From Spirosoma rigui (GTDB lineage Bacteria > Bacteroidota > Bacteroidia > Cytophagales > Spirosomataceae), in contig NZ_CP020105.1 in the NCBI RefSeq assembly GCF_002067135.1, positions 2,852,001 through 2,916,000 of the forward strand: DNA of 64,000 bases, in the 5' to 3' direction. Positions 27,500-37,153 of the stretch are shown in pieces (position 1 is the first letter of the stretch; the number at the start of each line of letters is the position of its first letter). The position numbers and the translations under genes were made by a program. Under the pieces are notes generated by a model. It was not told where the DNA came from and did no database searches. It was given only the letters and a program-made list of their open reading frames with translations.

Positions 27500-29833
27500 T
27501 TAATAGACTTTTAGTATCTTTCTAACGGCCCGTGCCGCACCCTGCCGTACTTCCAGTAGATACATACCGTAGGGGAGCGTAGTTAAATCGACCCGTTCCC
27601 GGAAGGTTTGGCCTGATTTGGTAAAGTTGAATTGCCGCTGCTGCCGCCCCGCTCCGGCGTCGTAAACCGCTACCGAAACGCCATCAGTAAGGGCATTCTC
27701 GATCGAAATGTCTACATAATCGGCGGTAGGGTTGGGAAAAACGAGCAGGGTACCCAGCTTGCTATCCAGTTCGCTGGCGGATTGGTAATTGCGGTCGGTT
27801 GGAAACGTGACAAATACGGGGGTTTCGCTCACATTGATCGTGATTGTTCCGGTTGTACTTACCCGCCTGGTCTGGGTCATGACATCCCGGCCAATGGCTG
27901 GTGTGCTGATAAGAACCGTATCACCTTTGAGAACAGGCAGGTCGTAGGTAGCCGTCCGGCCTTTTTCGTCGGGTACAACCAGCACATAAGCCGGTCGTCC
28001 ATTCTGGTCATACCGGTCCACAATGGGGTCCTTGCTGATCGTTTCTTTGTACCGGTAGTCGCCAATCAGGTTCATAGCCTGAAACAGATAGTCGGCACCG
28101 GGTTTGCGGGTTTTGTCGCCGTTGATGAGACCCATGGATGAGAACTGCACATCGCTGAGCGGGTTATCGTCGTAGAGCTGATAGAAAAATAACCGGTCGA
28201 TGCCCACACGTGTGTACAGCAGCGCGGTTCGCAGCAACCAGTCTGCCTGGGTTTGCAATACGGTTTTGCTGCCGATGGGAATTGCTTTGAGGGGACTTCC
28301 CTGGTGGGTATCATACCCCGCTTCAGTAATCCAGACGGGCATATCCAGCGCATACTGGTGAGACAGGTCGACAAAGGCAGCCGCCTGTTCGCCCACGCCC
28401 GATACCTCCGGTGCGGCCCCGCGGGTTGATCCGCCCCCCTGTGAGTTTTTCTGATCGTTGGCATACAGGTGCTGGTTAATAACGTCCCAGCACAGGTTGA
28501 TGCTGCCGTCGGCCCGGTACCCTCTAAACTCACGGCACCAGTCGATCATGGCCCGTACGTAGTCGGTCGACGAAGCGGCCAGTCCACCAATAACGACCGT
28601 GACCGACGGGTCGGCATTTTTGGCCCCCACTCCGGGGCCAAGTGTTTTCTTGTGTCCATCGTAAAAAGCCGACAGGTTGGCGGCATACTCCCGGCCCGAC
28701 TGGTACGCATGACGCCCCTTCCAGGTTTTATCCCGCTCGTTGTCGCACTCGATGTAGCGAATAAGTCCCAGTCCGATCTTGACCGTGTTAACCCCCGCCC
28801 AGGTTTTGATACTGCTCACCTTGACCAGACTCGGGTCGAGGGTCTTGTTACGGCCGTAGCGGGCCATGTACTGAAACGCAATCCGGGCCTGCTCGATGTA
28901 GGAAGCCGGTGACGACAGGTCGCGGCCATAGGGAGCGGGGATGTTTTCCAAATCGCGCTGGCCCTCCGGGTACGTAGCTTCCATCCATTTTGGAATTGTT
29001 TTCAGGCAGGCCAGCACCTCGATACCTTCGGCCTGGCAGCGCTCATACATGACATCGTAGTGCCAGCTTCCGCTAAACGTGGGGTTGAAGCTATACTCGC
29101 CGGGAATACTTTCCAGTTTTTCCCAGTCCATGTAATGGCGAATGGCCGAAAACGTTTTGAGTGCCGGCATGCGCGACTCATCGATCTGCCAGGGAGCCGA
29201 CGCATCTTCAATATTCCACTCGAACGCGTTGACACCAATAGACTGCCGGAAAAGCGTAGACCGGGTCGGGGTAGCGGTGGGGGCCGTTCCGGCCTGGTGC
29301 GTTCCATAAAGCTCCATCTCGGCGGGATAGGCACCCGATGTATTGAGCACCAGGTAACGGGCATTGGTGATGGCCGTTTTAAGCGCAAACTCCGAAGGCT
29401 TCTGGGGGTCGGGACCAACCCATTCCTGGTATTTGTCGCCAATGAACCGGGCAATGGGAATGCGCTGCCAGGTGTCGGTAATGATGGAAAGCGTTACGGG
29501 TGCGTCAGTGTTGGTGCCCTGGCCGTCAAAGAACCGGATGCTCTCGATCCGCATTGTTTCGCCGGGAAGCAGGGGATAATAAGCATCGTAATTGGTCAGG
29601 ATTTTGCCAAAACCCGTGTTCACCGGTTCATCGGTATTTCCGTCAAATAGAGCATCGAGGCCATTGCTGGTGTTGTTGACCTGATACCAGCGCTTGGCAT
29701 CGATGGGTATTTTACCACTGCCAGCTCTTGCCAGTTGGGACGCATTCTCCTGCGGGGGACTGCACGCCCGCGTCCCGCCGAAGAAGAGAACAGTGAAACA
29801 CGTAGCAGTCAGGGTGAGTAAGGTCTTTTTCAT
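27500..29833 (-). CDS. T9SS-sorted glycoside hydrolase-like surface protein
   Basis: A 777-residue secreted protein. The N-terminal signal ends at a possible lipobox (GGTRAC). A discoidin-like region (about 40-190) is followed by a TIM-barrel-like domain (about 200-590) resembling clan GH-A hydrolases: an acid/base candidate in the CDNERDKTW motif near 363 and a nucleophile candidate in WITEAGYDTHQG near 503. The end has a type A T9SS C-terminal domain (LVFPNPTADYVDIS, YDAGAGRQQ, LPYGMYLLEV). I cannot name the GH family or substrate. Its position inside a glycan locus suggests it trims, releases or degrades the polysaccharide made here. It is followed on the same strand by the Wzx gene, and the type B cargo gene lies 48 bases upstream. 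Confidence 0.72.
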   Translation of the reverse strand: MKKTLLTLTATCFTVLFFGGTRACSPPQENASQLARAGSGKIPIDAKRWYQVNNTSNGLDALFDGNTDEPVNTGFGKILTNYDAYYPLLPGETMRIESIRFFDGQGTNTDAPVTLSIITDTWQRIPIARFIGDKYQEWVGPDPQKPSEFALKTAITNARYLVLNTSGAYPAEMELYGTHQAGTAPTATPTRSTLFRQSIGVNAFEWNIEDASAPWQIDESRMPALKTFSAIRHYMDWEKLESIPGEYSFNPTFSGSWHYDVMYERCQAEGIEVLACLKTIPKWMEATYPEGQRDLENIPAPYGRDLSSPASYIEQARIAFQYMARYGRNKTLDPSLVKVSSIKTWAGVNTVKIGLGLIRYIECDNERDKTWKGRHAYQSGREYAANLSAFYDGHKKTLGPGVGAKNADPSVTVVIGGLAASSTDYVRAMIDWCREFRGYRADGSINLCWDVINQHLYANDQKNSQGGGSTRGAAPEVSGVGEQAAAFVDLSHQYALDMPVWITEAGYDTHQGSPLKAIPIGSKTVLQTQADWLLRTALLYTRVGIDRLFFYQLYDDNPLSDVQFSSMGLINGDKTRKPGADYLFQAMNLIGDYRYKETISKDPIVDRYDQNGRPAYVLVVPDEKGRTATYDLPVLKGDTVLISTPAIGRDVMTQTRRVSTTGTITINVSETPVFVTFPTDRNYQSASELDSKLGTLLVFPNPTADYVDISIENALTDGVSVAVYDAGAGRQQRQFNFTKSGQTFRERVDLTTLPYGMYLLEVRQGAARAVRKILKVY

Positions 29834-29881
29834 AAACTGGCTGATTCAGGGGTTGATCGCCGGTGCGTTTGGTATGATAAA

Positions 29882-30841
29882 CTACCGGAGCAGCAGTACA
29901 CGTCCGGTCTTGGTATAAGATCGAATCACGTTCGTTGCGTCGGTCAACTGATAATTGACTACCCAACTGTAGTCGCCGGCCGGGCAGGGTGCACCAGCCT
30001 GGGAGCCATCCCACCGTTGGTCCAGGGCGTTACTGGTGAATACAGGTTTGCCCCAGCGATTATATATAGTTAAATTGAACGCGTTAGCTCCCCGTAGATG
30101 GAAAACCAGGTCATCGTTCAGGCCGTCATTATTCGGCGAAAAGGCTTCGGGCGCGAAGACGGGTGTTGGCCGACATTCGCCACATTGTTTCAGCTGAATA
30201 TCGTCCAGAGCTATATCGTTGCCGCAGCCTCCGGCACCCTGTTGATTGATGAGTTTGACCACAACGCCTTCCACCTGCTCGGGGGCCGTGAACACTGCCG
30301 AGAAACGCTGCCAGGTGGGCGTGGATGATTGGGGAATGGTCCCGATGTTGATGGACTGAATAATCTGGCCACCTTCGGTTTCGATACTGATCGTCAGTTC
30401 AGGCAAGACAGGGTCGGAGCAGATACCGGGTTTCAATAAATTGACCCCCCACACCGAGAATTCGTAGGCAGTACCGCTACAGAGGCCTGTTAAAGGATGC
30501 GTATAAAAAGCACCGGCCGCATCGGAAGCATTCACGATCATCATATTTCCCCGTACGTCGTTGGGCGTATGATCTTCAGGTATGGTATGCCACGAATACA
30601 TAAAGCAACTGCCATCAACGGCGTCGGTAACTTTATACGATCCGTCAACGGGGCACAGATCCGTTGATGCCCGGTAAGTTGTCCGGCCGCTCAGGGAGAT
30701 ACTCGATCCGGCTTGCCCGAACGACTGGTTAACGGCAGGCTCTTTGGAGAGGTCCAGGCAAACCTGCCCCAAACTGGCGTGACTGAATCCGCAGGTAAGC
30801 CCAAACAGACACATTCGCAGGATAGAGCGGATACTACGCAT
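29882..30841 (-). CDS. Secreted protein with type B (gliding-motility-associated) T9SS domain
   Basis: A 319-residue protein when started at the ATG at 30841, which begins a signal peptide (MRSIRSILRMCLFGLTCGF to ASLGQ). A longer frame from 30946 would add 35 residues without a signal and is unlikely. The middle part is a jelly-roll-like domain (about 25-215) with paired cysteines and GGCGNDIALDDIQLKQC. The C-terminal ~95 residues are the CHU_C/gliding-motility-associated domain (EAFSPNNDGLNDDLVF, IYNRWGKPVF). T9SS secretion is therefore likely. The domain order resembles putative carbohydrate-binding cargo. It lies 48 bases before the GH-like gene and may be co-transcribed with it. Confidence 0.85.
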   Translation of the reverse strand: MRSIRSILRMCLFGLTCGFSHASLGQVCLDLSKEPAVNQSFGQAGSSISLSGRTTYRASTDLCPVDGSYKVTDAVDGSCFMYSWHTIPEDHTPNDVRGNMMIVNASDAAGAFYTHPLTGLCSGTAYEFSVWGVNLLKPGICSDPVLPELTISIETEGGQIIQSINIGTIPQSSTPTWQRFSAVFTAPEQVEGVVVKLINQQGAGGCGNDIALDDIQLKQCGECRPTPVFAPEAFSPNNDGLNDDLVFHLRGANAFNLTIYNRWGKPVFTSNALDQRWDGSQAGAPCPAGDYSWVVNYQLTDATNVIRSYTKTGRVLLLR

Positions 30842-31396
30842 CGGCTGGCGAATGTACTGGATTCTGGCCCGGTATTGAGCCGGGTTTGTCTGCTTACGGG
30901 TAGCGAGCGGACCTGATGTCGGTGGGTTATCTAACGCAGATGCCATACGGGTCAGGCTCCAGTGAGCGTGTGTCTGTGGGTTGGGGTCAGGTTAGAAACC
31001 AGGTGCAGCGCGAGTGGAGGGCAGGGCGTGGAGGTTGGAAAAAACGGAACAGGAATAAAGACAACCGGTTGCCAGCCTATCAGGTCCGGCCGTGCTTTTG
31101 GCAATGGGTTAGTGATCATTGAATAAGTAAAAACGCAAACGTTGGTATTGACATCGGCTGGCTGTTGCACGAGCGGGTGCCTTTTCGGTCATCCCGGCAG
31201 GGGCGTTTAGCCAGCCGGCCCCTTTTTTCAGAACAGGTCGATCAACTATTTACCGCCTTGTTAACTAATCGTTTATTAAGACGAAGAATCGGTATTGCGT
31301 CACCCGGCAAATGGACGAATCGTCTAATTATCAGTAGATTAAATTTTCAATGTTGGTCGATTTATTGATAGTTTTACTGAATTAACAACCGCTAGT
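30842..31396. other. Divergent intergenic region
   Basis: About 555 bases separate the minus-strand cargo gene from the plus-strand phosphopantetheinyl transferase gene. It should hold promoters for both. The side near 31240-31390 is AT-rich, but no clear TAnnTTTG box was found. No further gene or repeat is visible. Confidence 0.5.
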
Positions 31397-32155
31397 ATGG
31401 ACAATGTGTCGGTTACCTGTACTGCCTGTCAGGATGTTACATGGGAGGGGTGGTCGGTCGATGCAATAGGAAGCGAACTGGCTGTTTACCGGATTAACCT
31501 GTCTGATGTGCTGCCCTGGCTGTCGCCACTGCGCAACCTGCTGGCCTGGGATGAGATTGACCGGGCACTGCGGTACCGCCGGCCGGACGATGAACTTCGG
31601 TTTAGCTGTACCCGGGCGCTACTTCGGTTGTTACTGGCGCGGTATACGCTCCAGTTGCCCGGCGAGTTGCGTTTCGTGGCCGGCGCCAATCGGAAACCAG
31701 CGCTGGACGGTACAACCGGCTGGCAGTTTAACGTATCGCACTCGGGAAATTGGCTGCTCATCGCCATCGGCCGGGCGCAGGTTGGTGTCGATCTGGAATG
31801 GGTAAACCCCGGCTTTCCTTTTCACGACGTATTTGAACTCAGTTTTAGCCATGCCGAGCAGCGCCATATTGAGTCGGCTGCCGACGCGAGGCTGGCGTTC
31901 TACCGGCTATGGACGCGCAAAGAAGCGCTGGTAAAAGCAACCGGAAAGGGTATGGATGATGCGTTTGACCAGATTCCTTCCTTAACGGGTACGCACCAGA
32001 CAAACCGCCAGGTACTGGGACAGTCGGGTGGTTGGATGGTGATTAGCTTCACCGTTGAGGACGCCTATACTGCCGCCGTTGCGCACAACGGAACACCGGT
32101 GGCGACACCTCGTTTCTATACCCTCGATCCGGGCTTGCTCCTGAACAATGCCTAA
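31397..32155 (+). CDS. Sfp-type 4'-phosphopantetheinyl transferase
   Basis: A 252-residue enzyme that transfers phosphopantetheine from CoA to carrier-protein serines. Conserved motifs: FNVSHSGNW (111-119), magnesium-binding GVDLEW (130-135) and FYRLWTRKEALVKATGKG (168-185). The size and the presence of an N-terminal pseudo-repeat mark the two-fold Sfp group, not the AcpS group. The two NRPS/PKS proteins 7-18 kb upstream contain three carrier domains (Ser near 557 and 1566 of the hybrid, Ser near 1041 of the second enzyme). These are the natural substrates. Its place inside the glycan locus ties the assembly line to this region. The ATG at 31397 gives full N-terminal coverage. Confidence 0.92.
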   Translation: MDNVSVTCTACQDVTWEGWSVDAIGSELAVYRINLSDVLPWLSPLRNLLAWDEIDRALRYRRPDDELRFSCTRALLRLLLARYTLQLPGELRFVAGANRKPALDGTTGWQFNVSHSGNWLLIAIGRAQVGVDLEWVNPGFPFHDVFELSFSHAEQRHIESAADARLAFYRLWTRKEALVKATGKGMDDAFDQIPSLTGTHQTNRQVLGQSGGWMVISFTVEDAYTAAVAHNGTPVATPRFYTLDPGLLLNNA

Positions 32156-32223
32156 CGGGCTCTGCCTCTATTTTCGAGTTAGCGTGGATTTGTCTGTCAC
32201 GGAATGCGCTTTATTCAGTCCAA

Positions 32224-33204
32224 ATGGTATTTAGGATAACGAGTTCGTTCATGCAGCGCCTGGTGCTCAAATTTCTCTACGTAGTAGCTACGCTCAACTA
32301 CCCCAAAATTCGCCGTGACCTGCGGTATTTTATTCGGGATAATTATTTCTGCCGCCTTAATCAATTTCGGTTTATCGGCCGTGATTACCTGACCCGGCGT
32401 CCTTACAAAGTAATTGACTACCACGGCGAGTTTGATCAGGAGCTGCGCTACGTGTTGCCATTTGCCTACTGGCATTTCTTAAACGGGACGCTGCAACAGA
32501 CCATTTCCTGCACCAACACGAAGCCGTTTTATTTCTTCAGCGAAAACCACGTCGAACAATACGATAAACGGGTCTGGCAGGCAGGATACGACTACTACGA
32601 TGTGCCTAACATGACCCATAGTCCAACCTTCGATTTCTCGAAATGGGCACCCGTTCCGCTAAAAAGCCATTATAAAAATGACGTATTTGTGTTTGACAAA
32701 CCAATACTGGTCATTGCCAACAAGTACAACATTGAGTGGGACAGTCCACCCACAAACTTTCTGGATATCCCCGCGCTGGATCGTATCCTGTCCATGTGCA
32801 AAGCCACTTACCAAATCATTTACAACCGCCCCCTGTCGACGCATATCGTCCTCGACAACAGCGAAATAATGGACCTGGGCGAGCACCAGTGGTTGCGGGA
32901 GAATCATCCGGATGTGTTACAGATGAATGATCTGTTTGACCAGTACCGGGACAGCGTAAGCAATTTTAATCATCTCCAGTTGATGGTCTATGCCAATTGC
33001 GACCACTTTATTTCCATGCACGGCGGTACGGCAGCCCTGGCCAGTTATTTCGGGGGCATTAACATAATCCTGTCGAAACCGGGCGGGGGAATGGAACACC
33101 ACTTCAACGAATATGCCACCATTTTTCCGGCTTTGTCCGGCGCTCAGATTCGGCACGCAAAAAAAGTTGATGACATTTTTAATGACCTGAACGAGCACTT
33201 TTAA
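32224..33204 (+). CDS. Unrecognised protein, possibly a glycosyltransferase
   Basis: A 326-residue protein that I cannot assign to a family. It has an aromatic, basic N-terminus, no signal peptide, and a C-terminal segment CDHFISMHGGTAALASYFGGINIILSKPG near 258-286, which resembles the nucleotide-sugar-binding end of GT-B or GT61/GT11-like enzymes. An ATG at 32251 (MQRLVLKFLY) is an alternative start. It lies between the phosphopantetheinyl transferase and the GT11 gene on the same strand, with gaps of 68 and 61 bases, which supports a role in glycan assembly. Modification of the nonribosomal product is another option. Confidence 0.6.
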   Translation: MVFRITSSFMQRLVLKFLYVVATLNYPKIRRDLRYFIRDNYFCRLNQFRFIGRDYLTRRPYKVIDYHGEFDQELRYVLPFAYWHFLNGTLQQTISCTNTKPFYFFSENHVEQYDKRVWQAGYDYYDVPNMTHSPTFDFSKWAPVPLKSHYKNDVFVFDKPILVIANKYNIEWDSPPTNFLDIPALDRILSMCKATYQIIYNRPLSTHIVLDNSEIMDLGEHQWLRENHPDVLQMNDLFDQYRDSVSNFNHLQLMVYANCDHFISMHGGTAALASYFGGINIILSKPGGGMEHHFNEYATIFPALSGAQIRHAKKVDDIFNDLNEHF

Positions 33205-33265
33205 GTCTAAACAAAACAAGCGTTCTGCTGGATGAAAACGCCTGTTTTATTCGATTTCAACGTGT

Positions 33266-34138
33266 ATGATTATCACCCGGATTACGAGTGGCTTGGGCAA
33301 TCAACTCTTTCAATATGCATTGGGGCGTAGTCTTGCGTTGCAACACAAAACGTCCCTGTACTTTGATCTGAGCTATTACCGCCAGGCGTATGAAACGGAT
33401 ACACTGCGAGCCTTTAAACTTGACCGGTTCAACATCGACTACGAGGTACTGAATAATTCGCCCTACCTGTACGTATCGAAATTCACGAAACTACTGCCTA
33501 ACCGTACCCTGAAGCCTTTATTTCGGTTCGTTCAGGAAAAGCATTTTCACTTCGATGCCGGCGTGCGCAAAGCCAGTGCTGCCTTTGTGACTCTAGATGG
33601 CTTCTGGCAATCGGAACGCTATTTCGGCGAGAACGAACCCATTATCCGGCAGGATCTGCAGTTCAACCGGGAAACCGGCGACACGTTTGCCCGCTATAAA
33701 ACGGAGATTGCGCAAAGCCAGCAACCCGTTTCGCTGCACATCCGCCGGGGTGATTACGTTAACCATCCCGAGTTCAGTAAATCGTTCGGGTTTCTGGGCC
33801 TCGATTACTACCGGGCGGCTATCGCTTTGCTGAAAAGTCGGTTTGCTTCCTTTAAGCTCTTTATTTTCAGCGATGACCCCGAGTGGGTCCGGGAAAACCT
33901 GATAACTGATGTTGACTATACGCTGGTTGTTAACACGGGAGCTGACGCGGACCTGGACGATTTACACCTGATGAGTTTGTGTAGCCACCATGTCATTGCC
34001 AACAGCTCGTTCAGTTGGTGGGGGGCCTGGCTCAACGCCGACCCGGACAAGGTCGTGATTGCCCCCAAAACGTGGTTCAGGAACAAGCCAGACTGGAACA
34101 CTGCTGATTTGGTCCCAACGTCCTGGCTGCGGGTGTAG
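33266..34138 (+). CDS. Alpha-1,2-fucosyltransferase family (GT11)
   Basis: A 290-residue cytoplasmic enzyme with the GT11 hallmarks: SGLGNQLFQYALGRSLAL near residues 8-25, VSLHIRRGDYVNHPEFSKS near 157-175 (the HxRRxDY donor-binding motif), and NSSFSWWGAWLNADP near 246-260. GT11 enzymes move fucose from GDP-fucose to galactose or a related acceptor in O-antigen and capsule synthesis. The length is normal for the family. Neighbours on the same strand are the unrecognised protein and an acyltransferase, so it probably decorates the repeat unit. No GDP-fucose synthesis genes are in the window. Linkage and acceptor are inferred from family only. Confidence 0.92.
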   Translation: MIITRITSGLGNQLFQYALGRSLALQHKTSLYFDLSYYRQAYETDTLRAFKLDRFNIDYEVLNNSPYLYVSKFTKLLPNRTLKPLFRFVQEKHFHFDAGVRKASAAFVTLDGFWQSERYFGENEPIIRQDLQFNRETGDTFARYKTEIAQSQQPVSLHIRRGDYVNHPEFSKSFGFLGLDYYRAAIALLKSRFASFKLFIFSDDPEWVRENLITDVDYTLVVNTGADADLDDLHLMSLCSHHVIANSSFSWWGAWLNADPDKVVIAPKTWFRNKPDWNTADLVPTSWLRV

Positions 34139-34220
34139 AAATCGCCCTGACCAGCGGGTTGCACGACTGGTCTGATAAAGAATGACTAACTAACCCATAC
34201 ATCGTTAAACGTACGTTGCC

Positions 34221-34886
34221 ATGCCACTTAAACAGTATATCGACAGCCATCCTGCCTTGAAACGGTTCATTCACTGGACCCTCATCCCTACCAACAAGGC
34301 AAGACCCCGGCGCTGGGTCAGCTGGTTCGTAAATCCGTTTATTCATCAGCGGCATCGTTCGTCAACGGTCAGTTCGGGCGTTCGGCTGGACGTACTTCCC
34401 TTCAACGGGTTTGAGATGGGAGCTAATAGCACCATTGAATCGTTCAGCGTAGTTAACAATGGCGTTGGACCTGTCCGGATCGGTGCCAACTCGCTCGTAG
34501 GCATCGGGGCTATCGTGATCGGACCCGTTGAGATCGGTGCCAACGTGATCATGGCGCAGCATGTTGTACTATCCGGCCTTAACCACACCTACGAAAATAT
34601 TCACCAGCCCATCTGGAAGCAGCCCGTAACGACCAAGCCAATCATTGTTGAGGACGAATGCTGGATTGGGGCCAACGTGACCATCACGGCTGGCGTCACC
34701 ATTGGCCGCCACGCTGTTGTGGCGGGCGGTAGCGTCGTCACCCACGATGTACCTCCCTACAGCGTCGTTGGGGGTAACCCGGCCCGTGTGTTGAAACAAT
34801 ATGACGAATCGGCGGGGGAGTGGCTGAAAGCAGCTCCCAAGGCCGCAGAGTCCCTGGCGCGTCAGCTCACGCCCGTCATGGCGTAG
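34221..34886 (+). CDS. Left-handed beta-helix acyltransferase
   Basis: A 221-residue protein with hexapeptide repeats (IGANSLVGIGAIVIGPVEIGANVIM and IGANVTITAGVTIGRHAVVAGG, each within about 95-185) that form a left-handed beta-helix trimer. The histidine of LSGLNHTYENIHQP near 120 is the usual catalytic base. The end DVPPYSVVGGNPARVLKQY is typical of sugar O-acetyltransferases of the CysE/LacA/NodL group. The N-terminal 60 residues are basic and may associate with the membrane. It probably acetylates a sugar of the glycan made by this locus. The N-terminus is longer than in minimal LacA proteins, like the WcaF/ColA-type members. Confidence 0.88.
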   Translation: MPLKQYIDSHPALKRFIHWTLIPTNKARPRRWVSWFVNPFIHQRHRSSTVSSGVRLDVLPFNGFEMGANSTIESFSVVNNGVGPVRIGANSLVGIGAIVIGPVEIGANVIMAQHVVLSGLNHTYENIHQPIWKQPVTTKPIIVEDECWIGANVTITAGVTIGRHAVVAGGSVVTHDVPPYSVVGGNPARVLKQYDESAGEWLKAAPKAAESLARQLTPVMA

Positions 34887-34970
34887 GCCTGGCGAATCCA
34901 TTGCTGTCCCATTCCTTCGTTTTCCTTTGTTGTCAAATGCGTTGGCGTGCGTAGCCTGCGCCATTCCACC

Positions 34971-35864
34971 ATGACCAATTTTTTACTGCCTAACTGGATC
35001 GCAGAGCACCAGTTTACTTATGATCCCGCCAACCCGCCCCAGACGCTCGTCCGGGAACTTCGTGGGCGTCTGAGTCGATTCCGCAGCCTGGACCCTGAGA
35101 TTTCGATTGTCATTCCGGCCTATAATGAGGAAGCGAACCTGCTGAATACGCTGTCGTCGTTAGCCGGCCAGCTGTCAGCCTGCCGGATTGAGCTGATCGT
35201 TGTCAACAACAATTCATCAGACCGTACCCAGGAGTTACTCGATCAATGTGGTGTTAAGTCCGTCACTGAGCGGCAGCCCGGTGTTGCCTACGCCCGGCAG
35301 GCTGGACTTAACGCAGCCAGGGGATGGTTTGTGGCTAATGCCGATGCCGACTGTCTCTATCCTCCGGGTTGGGTCGATGCCATCGTTAATCCCCTACGGC
35401 AGCCAACCGTAGCCTGCACCTATGGCCTGTATTCCTTTATCCCCAACGAGCAGGCTTCCCGGATTATGCTGGAGTGTTATGAGCAGGTGAGCCATACGCT
35501 GAACTTTATCCGAAGCCGGAGCGAACCTTACCTCAATGTGTACGGGTTCAACTTCGCTTTTCGGCGGGACGATGCGCTGGCCATTGGCGGTTTTGCGCTC
35601 GATTCGGGTCCGGTAGGGTCCGTTGCTGAACTGGTAGCAGAAGGCAAAATGCCTGCTGTTTCAAAAAAAGGCGAAGATGGCTGGATGGCACTTTCGCTCA
35701 TGCGGGAGGGAAAAGGCACGATTTGCCGGGTGACCAGCACAAAGGCTCACGTCTGGACCAGCGTCCGGCGTCTGGTTGCCCACGGGAGCCTGGGCGACGC
35801 TTTCACCGATCGGCTGAACCGGACCGTAAAAGGGTGGGCGAGCGGCCTGCTGCACCGGAACTGA
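34971..35864 (+). CDS. Glycosyltransferase family 2
   Basis: A 297-residue GT-A enzyme when started at the ATG at 34971. A GTG-initiated extension to 34947 adds eight unlikely residues. Motifs are ISIVIPAYNEEANLLNTL near 44, VVNNNSSDRTQELL near 78 and the metal-binding NADADCLYPPGW near 122. FKKGEDGWM-like KKGEDGWMALSLMREGKG near 235 forms the acceptor side. No membrane segment is evident, so it should act on lipid-linked sugars at the cytoplasmic face. It is the last plus-strand gene of this part and converges on the GT4 gene. Donor unknown. Confidence 0.85.
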   Translation: MTNFLLPNWIAEHQFTYDPANPPQTLVRELRGRLSRFRSLDPEISIVIPAYNEEANLLNTLSSLAGQLSACRIELIVVNNNSSDRTQELLDQCGVKSVTERQPGVAYARQAGLNAARGWFVANADADCLYPPGWVDAIVNPLRQPTVACTYGLYSFIPNEQASRIMLECYEQVSHTLNFIRSRSEPYLNVYGFNFAFRRDDALAIGGFALDSGPVGSVAELVAEGKMPAVSKKGEDGWMALSLMREGKGTICRVTSTKAHVWTSVRRLVAHGSLGDAFTDRLNRTVKGWASGLLHRN

Positions 35865-35924
35865 CTACCGACAAAACAACCCGACTAATGCGATAACCTG
35901 CCGATGACCAGGCCCCGGACCGCT

Positions 35925-37136
35925 CTAAATAGGGGCGGCCTGCTGGGGTAGGTGAACGAACTGCGCCATAATCGCTTCAAATTCTTCGGCTCGTTTCTCC
36001 CACGAGTTAGACTGGGCCGTCGCAATTCGCGCGGCCCGGCGCAGGGGCGACTCGTCGGTGAGGGCCCGCTGCAGCGCCAGGACAAAGTCTGCCGGGTTGT
36101 TGGCCAGCTCAATAATGCCGTCGAAATCGTCAAGCAGCGAAAACGGGGTTGATACCACCGGTAGGCCAGCCGCCAGATACTCGTTGATTTTCAGAGGATA
36201 AATCGTGTACGTGTGGGCGTTGCATACGTATGGAATGATGGCGGCTGTCAGTTGAGCCAGAAACCGGGGCAGTGCGTGGGGCTGGTGCGGAGGAATGAAA
36301 TCGACGTTTGAATAGCGTGACAGTCGCTGGGTGATGAGGGGTTCGTTCACGTCGCCGATAAACTGAAACAGCACATCCGGCATGGCCCGTACGCAGTGTT
36401 CAACCAGATCCAGGTCAATGCGGTTGTCGGCGGTACCGAGGTAGCCAACAACGGGTTTGGCCAACGCTGGCTGCTCGCTGGCTAACGCCAGCGCCTGGTT
36501 GAATAGCTTAAAATTAACGCCGTTTTTGACACAAAAAGCATTGGGCTGCAGCGTCGACTTGATCCGGCGCAGCGTCTCCGACGTCGTAACAACGGCGTCG
36601 ACACGTTGCAGATACAGGGCTTCATAACGCTTGCCGTGGCGGCTCGTCCAGCGTTCGACCGATATCTCGTCGAAACAGTAATACAAGGTGGCGCGCTCGT
36701 TGAGTCTGTGAAGCATGGTCAGACCCGATACTGGGTTGAAGGCATTGACAACCAGCGGTGATTGCATAGTCAATTCCCGCATAACCCGGTGTAGTCCTTT
36801 CACAAGCCGGTTCGCGTTCCATTGAACGAGCCAGTCGTGGGCTTTGTCGGGCAGCCAGTTTATGGGAAGCATAACGGGTGGATACCAGACGTATACCTCA
36901 CTGCCATTATCCAATTTTTTGATCGTGAGCGAACCCGTTCCCCGGATGGATGAACGGACCGACAGCGTTTCGCTGCCGGCAGAACGCGTCAGCCAGTCTT
37001 TCAGCGTATATTGGTAGTCGACATACAGGACCCGATGGCGCACCGATAGGCAGGACATCAACTGAACGATGGCCTTTTGGAAATCGCCTTCCCAGGGTGT
37101 CTGGCTGATACAGATGATGCTGTCGAATTGTTCCAT
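35925..37136 (-). CDS. GT4-like glycosyltransferase (family 1 fold)
   Basis: A 403-residue GT-B enzyme when started at the ATG at 37136. A longer frame to 37205 would overlap the end of the upstream membrane-protein gene. The N-terminal domain opens with FDSIICISQTPWEGDFQKA. The C-terminal domain has VVGYLGTADNRIDLDLVE near 248, FIGDVNEPL, and YPLKINEYLAAGLPVVSTPF near 335-354, whose glutamate belongs to the EX7E-like nucleotide-sugar site. It is the last gene of a five-gene minus-strand run (42019 to 35925), 17 bases after the polymerase gene, so it is probably in the same operon. Its sugar is unknown. Confidence 0.88.
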   Translation of the reverse strand: MEQFDSIICISQTPWEGDFQKAIVQLMSCLSVRHRVLYVDYQYTLKDWLTRSAGSETLSVRSSIRGTGSLTIKKLDNGSEVYVWYPPVMLPINWLPDKAHDWLVQWNANRLVKGLHRVMRELTMQSPLVVNAFNPVSGLTMLHRLNERATLYYCFDEISVERWTSRHGKRYEALYLQRVDAVVTTSETLRRIKSTLQPNAFCVKNGVNFKLFNQALALASEQPALAKPVVGYLGTADNRIDLDLVEHCVRAMPDVLFQFIGDVNEPLITQRLSRYSNVDFIPPHQPHALPRFLAQLTAAIIPYVCNAHTYTIYPLKINEYLAAGLPVVSTPFSLLDDFDGIIELANNPADFVLALQRALTDESPLRRAARIATAQSNSWEKRAEEFEAIMAQFVHLPQQAAPI

Positions 37137-37153
37137 AAACGGGTATGCGCCTG

